Made by a program: the position numbers and the translations under genes
Shown here: in pieces, positions 37,257 to 45,996 of the stretch
How positions within the stretch are numbered: the first letter of the stretch is position 1
How the letters are laid out: every line of letters starts with the position of its first letter
Origin: Gammaproteobacteria bacterium
GTDB taxonomy: Bacteria > Pseudomonadota > Gammaproteobacteria > Pseudomonadales > Azotimanducaceae
Reading direction: 5' to 3'
Assembly (NCBI GenBank): GCA_009843635.1
Contig: VYDB01000115.1
Location: 1 to 49,259, forward strand
Length of the DNA stretch: 49,259 nt
Notes under the pieces: model-generated
What the model was told of the DNA's origin: nothing
Database searches by the model: none
The model's input: only the letters and a program-made list of their open reading frames with translations

Positions 37257-38708
37257 GTGAAGGCCCTTTACACCAGCGCCCAGTGCCGCGAGCTCGACCG
37301 CCTCATGATCGAGCAGGAGGGCGTTGCCGGCTTTGAACTCATGCTGCGCGCTGGCCGAGCGGCATTCGACGAACTGCTGCATCGGTGGTCCGGCATCCGT
37401 TCCGTCAGCATCTGCTGCGGCAAGGGCAACAACGCTGGCGACGGCTACATCATCGCCGGTCTTGCCCAGGAAATCGGTCTTGAGGCCCAGCTTCTGCAGG
37501 TGGGCGACGCCGCTCAGTTAAGCGGTGATGCGGCCTTGGCCAAGGCCTGGGCCGAGGAACGGGACGTGGTCCCCAGTCAGGGCGATGCGCCGTTCACGGG
37601 CGAAGTCATCGTCGATGCGCTGCTCGGCACGGGCTTGAGCGGACCTTTGCGCGAGCCCTTCAAGACCGCCGTCGAGCACATCAACGCAAGCGGTCTGCCG
37701 GTGCTGGCGGTCGATGTGCCAAGCGGCGTCGACGCCGACACCGGGGCCGTGGCCGACGCGGCGGTGCGCGCCGAAGTGACCGTCTCCTTCATCGGTGCCA
37801 AGCTTGGCCTGCACACCGGCCCCGGGCTGGCCGCGCGCGGTGCGCTGGTCCAGGCCGGGTTAGGCGTCACCGATGCGGTGCTGGCCCAAGTGCCGGGTTG
37901 TCCCTGGCTGCAATTCGACGCCGCTGAACTGCCCGCCCCGACCGTTAATCAGCACAAGCACGACATGGGCCACCTGGTGGTGGTGGGCGGCGATGCCGGC
38001 ATGGGCGGAGCGCCCCTCATGGCGGCGGAGGCGGCGTTGCGGACCGGAACGGGGCTGGTGAGCCTGCTGACGCGGCCCGAACACCAAGCCGCCATTCTGG
38101 CCCGCCGCCCGGAACTCATGGCACAGGATGCGGATAACGCCGAACGCGCCACTGAGTTGCTGGGACGGGCCTCTGCAGTGGTCGTCGGCCCTGGCCTCGG
38201 TCGGGCGCCTTGGGGCGAGCGGCTGCTCCGCTTGGCGCTGGCTGCCGGCAAGCCCACGGTCATCGACGCCGACGGCCTGCGCTGGCTGGCCGAACTGGAA
38301 CCTCGGCCAAGGGGCGAACTCATCATCACGCCGCACCCCGGAGAAGCCGCCGCGCTGCTTGGCACCAGCAGCACCGAGATTGAGGCGGACCGGCCCGCCG
38401 CCGCGCTGGCGCTGGCGCGTCAATTCGATGCGGTCGCCGTGCTGAAGGGGCCGGGCACCCTATGCGCAGCGGATGAGCTGCTGGGCCTGTGCGCCCACGG
38501 CAATCCCGGCATGGCGACGGCGGGCATGGGGGATGTCTTGGCGGGCGTCATCGGCGGACTGCTCGCCCAAGGGCTTGATTCCCAACGCGCCGCCACTCTG
38601 GGCACCTGCCTGCATGGCTGGGCCGGCGATCAGGCTGCGCAACGGCGAGGCCAACGCGGACTGATCGCCACCGACCTCTTCGACTTCATCGCAGAGGCCG
38701 TGGCGTGA
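37257..38708 (+). CDS. nnr: Bifunctional NAD(P)H-hydrate epimerase/dehydratase
   Basis: Repairs damaged NAD(P)HX. The 483-residue protein has an N-terminal YjeF_N epimerase domain (about 1-205, CGKGNNAGDGY at residues 56-66) and a C-terminal ribokinase-like ADP-dependent dehydratase domain (GMATAGMGDVLAGVIGG near 415-435). E. coli Nnr (YjeE/YjeF neighbour) is organised the same way. The start is GTG at 37257. tsaE follows with a 4-bp overlap. Confidence 0.96.
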   Translation: MKALYTSAQCRELDRLMIEQEGVAGFELMLRAGRAAFDELLHRWSGIRSVSICCGKGNNAGDGYIIAGLAQEIGLEAQLLQVGDAAQLSGDAALAKAWAEERDVVPSQGDAPFTGEVIVDALLGTGLSGPLREPFKTAVEHINASGLPVLAVDVPSGVDADTGAVADAAVRAEVTVSFIGAKLGLHTGPGLAARGALVQAGLGVTDAVLAQVPGCPWLQFDAAELPAPTVNQHKHDMGHLVVVGGDAGMGGAPLMAAEAALRTGTGLVSLLTRPEHQAAILARRPELMAQDADNAERATELLGRASAVVVGPGLGRAPWGERLLRLALAAGKPTVIDADGLRWLAELEPRPRGELIITPHPGEAAALLGTSSTEIEADRPAAALALARQFDAVAVLKGPGTLCAADELLGLCAHGNPGMATAGMGDVLAGVIGGLLAQGLDSQRAATLGTCLHGWAGDQAAQRRGQRGLIATDLFDFIAEAVA

Positions 38709-39145
38709 CCCGGCCGGTGCCAGCCAGCCGCTACCTGCCCGACGAGGCAGCGACGCTGGCGTTTGGCCGGGAGTTGGCCGAGCTGCTGAACGCCGCGGAG
38801 GGCTACAATCGAGACGCCATCGTCTATCTCCAGGGCGGGCTGGGTGCTGGAAAGACCACCTTGGTCCGGGGCATACTTCGGGCAATGGGTTTCGTCGGCC
38901 CGGTCAAGAGTCCTACCTACACCCTGCTCGAGCCCTATGAGGAACTGCTGGTCTTCCACTTCGACCTCTATCGAATCGGGGATAGCGGGGAACTTGACTT
39001 CATTGGCATCGATGACCTGCTCGCCGCCCAGGCCATCAAGCTCATCGAATGGCCGGAGCGGGGCGCACCGCGCCTGCCGCCCCCAGACCTCAGCCTTTCC
39101 CTGCGCGTCCAAGGCGATGGCCGGCATGTGGAAGTACGGGTTTAA
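38705..39145 (+). CDS. tsaE: tRNA t6A biosynthesis ATPase TsaE
   Basis: A 146-residue P-loop ATPase (GGLGAGKTTLVRG at residues 44-56) that works with TsaB-TsaD to make N6-threonylcarbamoyladenosine at tRNA position 37. SPTYTLLEPY and HFDLYRI are the family motifs. The GTG start at 38705 overlaps the nnr stop; the 3' end overlaps amiC by 20 bp. Confidence 0.97.
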   Translation: MTRPVPASRYLPDEAATLAFGRELAELLNAAEGYNRDAIVYLQGGLGAGKTTLVRGILRAMGFVGPVKSPTYTLLEPYEELLVFHFDLYRIGDSGELDFIGIDDLLAAQAIKLIEWPERGAPRLPPPDLSLSLRVQGDGRHVEVRV

Positions 39146-40286
39146 GCAGATTGGGTTCTTGGCCCTGGCGCTGCCGTCGGTGCTGGCGCATGGCGGCACA
39201 TTGCAGAACATCCGCGCCTATGAAGCGCCGGACCACACCCGAGTGGTGTTCGACACCTCGGCGTCCGCCGAGGCCAGCATATTCGTCCTGAGCGACCCGG
39301 ACCGCTTGGTCATCGACTTGGCCAACACCCGTCCGGCGGCCAGCTTTGACCCGGACGTCTCAGGCGCCATGGGTCGACGGGTCAAGAACATTCGCTGGGG
39401 TGCACGACCAAGCGCCTACCGCGTGGTGCTGGATCTCGACAAGCCCCTCAAGCGCAAAGACTTCCAGTTGCCGCCCATCGCGCCCTACGGCCACCGCTTG
39501 GTCATCGATCTTTTTGACGAACGGCCCGCTGAACCGCCGCCCGAGCCCACCGAGCCGGAGGGGCTGCGGCCCGTGGTCATCGCCATCGATGCCGGTCATG
39601 GCGGTGAAGACCCGGGCGCCATCGGGCCCAACAGGGTCTATGAAAAGCGCATCACGCTGTCCATTGCCCGCAAACTGGCCGCTCGGTTCAACCAAACGCC
39701 GGGATACCGGGCCGTCCTGGTGCGCACGGGCGACTACTACATTCCCCTGCGTCGGCGCACGCAGATCGCCCACCGGGAGCGGGCGCACCTGTTCCTGTCC
39801 ATTCACGCAGACGCCTTCAAGAACCCCAAGGTCAGCGGCGCGTCGGTGTACATGCTCTCCGAGCGCGGCGCGGACAGCGAAATGGCCCGCTACCTAGCGG
39901 AGAAGGAAAACCGCTCGGACCTCTTCGGGGGGGTCAGCGACGTGAGCCTCGACGACATGGAGCCCTATCTGCGGCAAACGCTCACGGATCTTTCCATGCA
40001 AGGGAAACGCCGGCAAAGCAGCGAGGTGGGCGGCGAGGTGCTGAGCCAGCTCAACCGGGTGACCAAGCTGCACAAGAAGCAGGTGGGTCATGCCGGCTTT
40101 GTCGTGCTCAAGGCTCCGGACATTCCGAGTCTCTTGATCGAGACCGGCTTCATTTCCAACCCCACCGAGGCGCGGCGGCTCAACCAGGCCGACCACCAAG
40201 GCAAGCTGGTACGCGCCATCCACAGGGGCGTCATCAACTATTGGCAGGCCAATCCGCCACCGGGCACCTTGCTGGCGCACCGGTGA
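39126..40286 (+). CDS. amiC: N-acetylmuramoyl-L-alanine amidase (AmiC/AmiB type)
   Basis: A periplasmic cell-separation amidase of 386 residues: signal peptide (about 1-20), AMIN domain (about 22-125, septal localisation), a proline-rich linker, and a zinc Amidase_3 domain with [17 protein letters not shown] and IETGFISN motifs. The ATG at 39126 is chosen because the signal peptide follows at once. The gene order nnr-tsaE-amiC/B-mutL-miaA is conserved in gammaproteobacteria. The exact paralogue (AmiB or AmiC) is not decided. Confidence 0.94.
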   Translation: MWKYGFKQIGFLALALPSVLAHGGTLQNIRAYEAPDHTRVVFDTSASAEASIFVLSDPDRLVIDLANTRPAASFDPDVSGAMGRRVKNIRWGARPSAYRVVLDLDKPLKRKDFQLPPIAPYGHRLVIDLFDERPAEPPPEPTEPEGLRPVVIAIDAGHGGEDPGAIGPNRVYEKRITLSIARKLAARFNQTPGYRAVLVRTGDYYIPLRRRTQIAHRERAHLFLSIHADAFKNPKVSGASVYMLSERGADSEMARYLAEKENRSDLFGGVSDVSLDDMEPYLRQTLTDLSMQGKRRQSSEVGGEVLSQLNRVTKLHKKQVGHAGFVVLKAPDIPSLLIETGFISNPTEARRLNQADHQGKLVRAIHRGVINYWQANPPPGTLLAHR

Positions 40287-42049
40287 CCCGCCGCATCGCG
40301 CAACTGCCGCCGCCGGTGGCCGATCAGATCGCCGCCGGCGAGGTGGTCGAACGCCCCGCCTCCATCGTCAAGGAACTGGTGGAAAACAGCTTGGACGCGG
40401 GCGCCCGGCGCATTGAGGTGCGCATCGAGCAGGGGGGCGTGAAGCGGATTCGCGTGACCGATGACGGGCACGGCATTCATCCTGGCGACCTGCTGCTGGC
40501 GGTCAGCCGCCACGCCACCAGCAAGATCAGCGCCGCCAGCGATCTGGAAGGCGTTGCCAGCCTCGGGTTTCGTGGCGAAGCCTTGGCCAGCGCCGCCTCG
40601 GTGTCGCGGTTGACGCTGTCCAGCCGGGTGGCTGGCGAGGATCGCGCTTGGCGCATCGAAGTGGCAGGTGGCGTCGAGACCGGCAGCGGACCTTGCGCCC
40701 ATCCGCCGGGCACCACCGTCGAGGTCGAGGATCTGTTCTACAACACGCCGGCGCGCCGCAAGTTCCTCAAGACGGAGCGCTCGGAGAACCAAGCCGTTGC
40801 GGCGACCCTGCGCCGCTTGGCTTTGGCGCACTTCGACACCGCCTTCGAGTGGCAGTTGGGTGGGCGGCGCGTTCTGATGCCGTCGGGTGCGCCGGAAGAG
40901 CGCCTCAAGGCGGTGTTGGGTGAGGATTTCATGCGTCGCAATCTGGTGATTGACGAGCAACGGGACGAACTCACGCTCTCCGGTTGGGTGGCTCTGCCGA
41001 CCCTCTCCCGGCGTCTGGCAGATCAACAGTTCTTCTTCGTTAACGGCCGTGCGGTGCAGGACAAGGTGGTGGGCCAAGCGGTTCGCCAAGCCTATCGGGA
41101 CGTGCTGTTCCACGGCCGCCAGCCGGTTTTCATCCTCTACCTGCGCCTGCCCGCCACCGAGGTGGACGTCAACGTGCATCCAACCAAGCACGAAGTGCGC
41201 TTTCGCCGACCCCGGGAAGTGCGCGACTTCATATTTGGACGTCTTAACCGGGCGCTGAGGGATGTGCGTCCAGGCGACCGCTTGGCAGCAGGACCAACCG
41301 CCGGCGCGTACGCGACCCAGGTGGCGCCAGCGCCGGCAGGCGCATTGGGCTCCGCGCCGCGCCAGTATGGCCTGGCGATCGATGCGGCCCGCAGTGGCGG
41401 TTCGACCCTGCAGGTCGCGGAGACGCTTGCCCGCTACCGGACGCACAAGACCGAAGACGGCCAGACGCCGCCCCTAGGCTACGCCATCGCCCAACTGCAC
41501 GGCATCTACATACTGGCGGAGAACGCCGAAGGTCTGGTGATCGTCGATATGCACGCCGCCCACGAACGCATCACCTACGAGAAGCTCAAGCAATCCATCG
41601 ACGCCCAAGGCCTCGCCAGCCAGCAGTTGCTCGCCCCGCTGGCCCTCAACACCACCGAGGCGGAGGCCGAGCTTGCCGAGGAGCGCCAAGCGGAGCTCGC
41701 CGCCATGGGGCTGGCCCTGGATCGCACCGGCCTCGCATCGATCGCGGTGCGGGCCGTGCCAGCCCTGCTGGCAAAGGGCAATGTCGAAGAACTGGTTCGC
41801 GACGTGCTAGCGGAGATGGCCAAGCTCGGCACCAACCGCGAACTCGTCAACCGCCGCGACGACCTGCTCGCCAGCATGGCCTGCCACGCTTCAGTGCGCG
41901 CCAACCGCTCGCTCTCATTGGCGGAGATGAACGCCCTGCTCAGGGAGATGGAGCGCACCGAGAACGCCGAGCAGTGCAATCACGGCCGCCCGACCTACCG
42001 GGTGCAGACCTTGGCGGATCTGGACGGTCAGTTTTTGCGCGGACAGTAG
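40283..42049 (+). CDS. mutL: DNA mismatch repair protein MutL (endonuclease-type motif)
   Basis: A 588-residue GHKL ATPase of mismatch repair. The N-terminus has KELVENSLDAGA (catalytic Glu) and GFRGEAL. The C-terminal half carries DMHAAHERITYE, which fits the nuclease motif DQHA(X)2E(X)4E with Met for Gln, plus ACHASVRA and CNHGRPT, the metal-site motifs of nicking MutL proteins. E. coli MutL lacks these and depends on MutH. The GTG start overlaps the amiC stop (GTGA). miaA starts at the base after the stop. Confidence 0.97.
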   Translation: MTRRIAQLPPPVADQIAAGEVVERPASIVKELVENSLDAGARRIEVRIEQGGVKRIRVTDDGHGIHPGDLLLAVSRHATSKISAASDLEGVASLGFRGEALASAASVSRLTLSSRVAGEDRAWRIEVAGGVETGSGPCAHPPGTTVEVEDLFYNTPARRKFLKTERSENQAVAATLRRLALAHFDTAFEWQLGGRRVLMPSGAPEERLKAVLGEDFMRRNLVIDEQRDELTLSGWVALPTLSRRLADQQFFFVNGRAVQDKVVGQAVRQAYRDVLFHGRQPVFILYLRLPATEVDVNVHPTKHEVRFRRPREVRDFIFGRLNRALRDVRPGDRLAAGPTAGAYATQVAPAPAGALGSAPRQYGLAIDAARSGGSTLQVAETLARYRTHKTEDGQTPPLGYAIAQLHGIYILAENAEGLVIVDMHAAHERITYEKLKQSIDAQGLASQQLLAPLALNTTEAEAELAEERQAELAAMGLALDRTGLASIAVRAVPALLAKGNVEELVRDVLAEMAKLGTNRELVNRRDDLLASMACHASVRANRSLSLAEMNALLREMERTENAEQCNHGRPTYRVQTLADLDGQFLRGQ

Positions 42050-42976
42050 ATGCCTATTGTCATGCTGCTCGGCCCCACTGCGGCGGGCAAGACCGATGCC
42101 GCAATCGCCTTGGCCGAACGCTTGGACTGCCACCTCATCAACATGGACTCGACCCAGGTTTACCGGGGTCTGGACATCGGCTCCGCAAAGCCGCCGAAAT
42201 CGCTCTTGGCGCGGCATCCCCATGCCTTGATCGACATTCGCGACCCGGCCGAGCCCTACACGGCCGCCGACTTCGTGACCGATGCCGACCGGGAGGTCCG
42301 TGCAGCGCTCGCCGTCGGCAAAACGCCAGTGCTGGTCGGAGGCACCATGCTTTACGCCCGCGCCTTTCGCGATGGCTTGGCGGCGCTGCCTCGAGCCAAT
42401 CCCGAAGTGCGATCCGCCATCGAAGCGGAGGCCGAGGTCCAGGGATGGCCCAAGCTGCATGCCCGGTTGGCCGAGGTGGACCCAGTGGCCGCAGCGGGCA
42501 TTCATCCCCACAACGGCGTGCGTCTGCAGCGGGCGTTGGAGGTGTTCGAGACCACTGGCCGCCCCATATCGGACTACTGGAAGGCGCAGCAGCAAAGCCC
42601 TGCAGCCGAACGTCTCGGTGCGCGCTTGCTGGAATTCGCCGTGGTTCCCGAGGACCGCGCCGCCCTGCATCGCCGCATCGAGGCCCGCTTTGACGCCATG
42701 CTGAGGACGGGCTTCGCCGAGGAGGTCCAGCGCTTGCGCCAACGGCCGGACCTGAGTCCGCGCCTACCCGCCCTGCGCGCCGTGGGCTACCGGCAAATGT
42801 GGGGCCATCTGGATGGCGAGTTTGAAGCTTCCGAGATGCGCGCCAAGGCCTTGGCCGCCACCCGTCAACTGGCCCGTCGGCAATTGACTTGGCTGCGAGG
42901 TTGGCCGTGGGTGAAAGTCCTGCCGAGCGCCGCCGGAGCGGCTGCCGCGGCTAGCTTGGCTGCGGTGGCCGATTGA
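42050..42976 (+). CDS. miaA: tRNA dimethylallyltransferase MiaA
   Basis: Adds a dimethylallyl group to A37 of tRNAs reading UNN codons. The 308-residue protein has the P-loop GPTAAGKTDAAI (residues 8-19), MDSTQVYRG and the C-terminal TRQLARRQLTWLR stretch. ATG directly abuts the mutL stop. In many gammaproteobacteria hfq follows; here a 141-bp spacer and a catabolic operon follow instead. Confidence 0.97.
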   Translation: MPIVMLLGPTAAGKTDAAIALAERLDCHLINMDSTQVYRGLDIGSAKPPKSLLARHPHALIDIRDPAEPYTAADFVTDADREVRAALAVGKTPVLVGGTMLYARAFRDGLAALPRANPEVRSAIEAEAEVQGWPKLHARLAEVDPVAAAGIHPHNGVRLQRALEVFETTGRPISDYWKAQQQSPAAERLGARLLEFAVVPEDRAALHRRIEARFDAMLRTGFAEEVQRLRQRPDLSPRLPALRAVGYRQMWGHLDGEFEASEMRAKALAATRQLARRQLTWLRGWPWVKVLPSAAGAAAAASLAAVAD

Positions 42977-43004
42977 GCGGCCAAATTGGCTTCAAGCATC
43001 ACCC

Positions 43005-43083
43005 AAATGCGCATTTTCGCCGTAAAAATTTGCGGTTTCCGGTAGCTGTCGGATGATTTTGTTGCAATATGCGCCTTTCGCCG
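43005..43083 (+). promoter_or_regulatory. Candidate operators upstream of the catabolic operon
   Basis: A perfect 12-bp palindrome AAATGCGCATTT (43005-43016) and a direct repeat of the surrounding sequence: ATGCGCATTTTCGCCG (43007-43022) and ATGCGCCTTTCGCCG (43069-43083), 62 bp apart. A strong ribosome binding site (AAGGAGG) lies just before the first SDR ATG at 43118. Confidence 0.4.
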
Positions 43084-43117
43084 CTACGTTAGGCAATGCA
43101 CTGCGCTAAGGAGGAAC

Positions 43118-43987
43118 ATGTCGGCACCGGTCGCATTGGTCACGGGCGCCACCCGTGGCGCTGGCAAGGGCATCGCGCTCGGGCTTGCGAGCCGGGGCAT
43201 GGTGGTTTACGTCACCGGACGGTCCAAGCATGAGGCCACCGCGACCCTCAAAGGCGAAGTGCTGCGCGGCACCCTTGATGAGACCGTAGCCGCCATCAAT
43301 GCCGCAGGCGGCACGGGCGTTGGCATCCAATGCGACCACGCCGACGATGCCGCCACCCGGGCGGTGATCGAGCAGATCGACGCCGAGCGGCAGCGGCTGG
43401 ACATCCTGGTCAACAACGCCGCGCATGTTCACGACAACCTGATCGATCCCGGCGGCTTTTGGGAGAAGCCCCTGGAACTGGCGGGCATCTTGGACGTCGG
43501 CCTGCGCTCCGCCTATGTTGCGAGCTACTATGCCGCGCCCATCATGGTGCGGCAGGGCTCGGGGCTCATCACCTTCACGTCGTCCTTTGGGTCAGTCTGC
43601 TACATGCACGGCCCGGCGTACGGCGCGCAGAAGGCGGGTTACGACAAAATGGCCGCCGACATGGCCGTGGACCTGGAGGACACCGGCGTCGCCGCGGTGT
43701 CGCTATGGCTCGGCCCGCAGCTCACCGAACGCACGGCGGTGGTGCTGCGCCACCGCGGCGAGCAGTACGATGATTTCATGGCGCTGGCCGAGACGCCGCA
43801 ATTCAACGGGCGTGTCATTCATGCCCTGGCAGGGGATCCCAAGCTTGCGGAAAAATCTGGGCTGACCTTGGTGACCGCGGAACTGGCACTGGAGTACGGC
43901 TTGACCGACAAGGGCGGCAAGCAGCCCCCGTCCTACCGCGAACACCTTGGCGAACCGCGCATTCCTCACCCGGCGCGGGTGATCTAG
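43118..43987 (+). CDS. Short-chain dehydrogenase, DHRS1-like
   Basis: A 289-residue SDR with cofactor motif TGATRGAGKG (residues 9-18), NNAA near 105-108, and the catalytic YGAQK near 167-171. The region after the active site is longer than in most bacterial SDRs, resembling DHRS1-type members. It is first in a five-gene run on the plus strand (to 47939) with AAGGAGG before the ATG. Its reaction is a ketone/alcohol redox step; the substrate is unknown. Confidence 0.88.
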   Translation: MSAPVALVTGATRGAGKGIALGLASRGMVVYVTGRSKHEATATLKGEVLRGTLDETVAAINAAGGTGVGIQCDHADDAATRAVIEQIDAERQRLDILVNNAAHVHDNLIDPGGFWEKPLELAGILDVGLRSAYVASYYAAPIMVRQGSGLITFTSSFGSVCYMHGPAYGAQKAGYDKMAADMAVDLEDTGVAAVSLWLGPQLTERTAVVLRHRGEQYDDFMALAETPQFNGRVIHALAGDPKLAEKSGLTLVTAELALEYGLTDKGGKQPPSYREHLGEPRIPHPARVI

Positions 43988-44089
43988 TGCGCCATCCGGC
44001 TGACAATAGCGCAGTCCAATCGACATGTGGAACAAACATTAATAGTATGTTCCCATTTCTTGCCTGCGGGCATTAGCGGAGGCACGAGC

Positions 44090-44968
44090 ATGCAGGACTT
44101 CAACGGCAAGTTGGCCGTTATCACCGGTGGCGCCAGCGGTGTTGGCAGATCGCTGGCCTTCGCGCTGGGCGCGGAAGGGGCACGGGTGCTGATCGCGGAC
44201 GTGGATGAGGCGGGTCTCAAAGCAACCGAGGCGGCGTTGATCGAGCGCAATATCGATGCCCGCAGCCAGCGCTGTGACGTTTCCACTCAGGACAGCCTCA
44301 ACAAGCTGGCTGCCACCGCTTTCGATGAGCTGGGCGGTGCGCACTTGGTGTTCGCCAACGCGGGCATCTCGGCTGGCGAGGCGGGCAATCTTTGGGAGTA
44401 CTCCCCCCACGACTGGCAGTGGACGTTCAACGTCAACTTCTGGGGCGTCGTCCACAGCATCAATGCCTTCATGCCGCGGCTGGCCGCGCAGGGGGAGGAA
44501 TCCCATCTGGTGGTGACGGGCTCGGGCAACGGGGCGTTCATCGTCTATCCCGACCAGCCCGTGTACACCGCCACCAAGGCCGCCATCCAGGCGGTGACCG
44601 AGGCGCTGCACATCCAGACCCGAAATCAGCGCAGCCCAGTGCGGATCCACGCGCTGTTCCCTGGGCCGCACATCGTGGAAACAGGCATTTTCGACTCCGA
44701 CCGGGTGCGCCCCGAGGAGTTTTCCAAACCGGAGGGCACCCCCGAAACAGGCATCAATTCGGCGGAGGACTTGCGCAAGGTGATGGAGTTCATGGGCCAG
44801 AAGCTAGTCACCACCCATCCGGATGAGGTGGCGCAGACGGCGATTCAAGGGGTGCGCGACGATCAGTTCTGGATTGCGCCGATGAACCCGGGCACCCAAG
44901 AGAAGATCAGGGCACGGTTCGACTCGATCCTGAATCGCAGCGAACTGCCCATTCCCACACTTGGCTAA
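44090..44968 (+). CDS. Short-chain dehydrogenase/reductase
   Basis: A 292-residue classical SDR: cofactor motif TGGASGVG (residues 12-19), FANAGIS, and catalytic YTATK. I use the ATG at 44090, preceded by GGAGG; an in-frame ATG at 44027 adds 21 non-conserved residues. The C-terminal third (after residue 195) is longer than the classical 250-residue form. It is the second gene of the catabolic operon, 14 nt before the first Rieske gene. Confidence 0.9.
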   Translation: MQDFNGKLAVITGGASGVGRSLAFALGAEGARVLIADVDEAGLKATEAALIERNIDARSQRCDVSTQDSLNKLAATAFDELGGAHLVFANAGISAGEAGNLWEYSPHDWQWTFNVNFWGVVHSINAFMPRLAAQGEESHLVVTGSGNGAFIVYPDQPVYTATKAAIQAVTEALHIQTRNQRSPVRIHALFPGPHIVETGIFDSDRVRPEEFSKPEGTPETGINSAEDLRKVMEFMGQKLVTTHPDEVAQTAIQGVRDDQFWIAPMNPGTQEKIRARFDSILNRSELPIPTLG

Positions 44969-44982
44969 CAGGAGAGAGACCC

Positions 44983-45984
44983 ATGGGCATCGGACTCGAC
45001 CTACCCATTCCGTTCGGCTGGTTCGCGGTCGCCTACAGCAATGAACTGGCGCCCGGCGAAGTCAAGCCGACGTTCTTGTTCAACCAGCACCAGGCGCTGT
45101 TCCGCACGGAGAGCGGCGAAGCTAGGATGCTGGAGGCGTTCTGCCCGCACCTCGGTGCGCACCTAGGCCACGGCGGCAAGGTCATGGGCGACCGGATTGC
45201 CTGTCCTTTCCACGGCTGGCAGCTCGACGGCGACGGGAAAGTGCGGGAGGTGCCCTATGCCGATGCCAAGCCGCGCCGGGTCCAGGAGGGCGAGTGCCTG
45301 TACAGCTATCCGGTGCAGGAGCGCAACCAGATGATCTGGGCCTGGTACCACCCGCGCCGCATTGCGCCCACCTTCGAGATCGACGACATACCGCAGTTCT
45401 CGGACCCGGACTGGACTGAACTGGAAACCTACGAGTGGGAGATTGAGTCCCACATTCAGGAGACCGGCGAGAACGCGGTGGACATCGCCCACTTCGTTTA
45501 CGTCCACGGCGCCCGGGAGATGCCAAAGGCGAAGATCACCCTCGACGGCAGCAGCCGCGTCACCGAGTTGGTGTCGCTCTCACCCAAGATCAAAGACGAC
45601 GGCACCTTTGACCTGTCGCAGACCGAGGAGTCGCATCTGCTCACCCGCAATTGGGGGCCGGGGATGAGTGCCCAGTCGTTTGACCGGGCGTTCAAGATCG
45701 TCATGATGGGCACCATGACACCGGTGACCAACAATCGGCTGATCCTGCGGTTCGCGTTCACCACGCCAAGGCACATCTCCGAGCAGTTCAAGGCACTGAC
45801 CGATGGCTTGGTGGCGGAGATCGTGCGGCAGGTGGGGCATGACATGGTGATCTGGAAGCACAAGCTCTATCGAGACGACCCCATTCTCTGCGATGGGGAC
45901 GGCCCGGTGGCGAAGTACCGGCAGTGGTTCCGGCAGTTCTACGACGAGGACGCCGAAGATGCGCCGGTCCGGCTGGTCGGCTAG
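44983..45984 (+). CDS. Rieske oxygenase, KshA-like
   Basis: A 333-residue Rieske [2Fe-2S] oxygenase. Rieske ligands: Cys54-x-His56 and Cys74-x2-His77 (CPFHGW). Mononuclear iron site: ENAVDIAHFVYVHG with Asn164, Asp167, His170 and His175, the spacing seen in KshA 3-ketosteroid 9-alpha-hydroxylases. A steroid- or terpenoid-type substrate is therefore a reasonable guess, not proven. A separate reductase is needed and none is encoded here. It precedes a second Rieske gene by 12 nt. Confidence 0.88.
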   Translation: MGIGLDLPIPFGWFAVAYSNELAPGEVKPTFLFNQHQALFRTESGEARMLEAFCPHLGAHLGHGGKVMGDRIACPFHGWQLDGDGKVREVPYADAKPRRVQEGECLYSYPVQERNQMIWAWYHPRRIAPTFEIDDIPQFSDPDWTELETYEWEIESHIQETGENAVDIAHFVYVHGAREMPKAKITLDGSSRVTELVSLSPKIKDDGTFDLSQTEESHLLTRNWGPGMSAQSFDRAFKIVMMGTMTPVTNNRLILRFAFTTPRHISEQFKALTDGLVAEIVRQVGHDMVIWKHKLYRDDPILCDGDGPVAKYRQWFRQFYDEDAEDAPVRLVG

Positions 45985-45996
45985 GCCCATTGCGTA

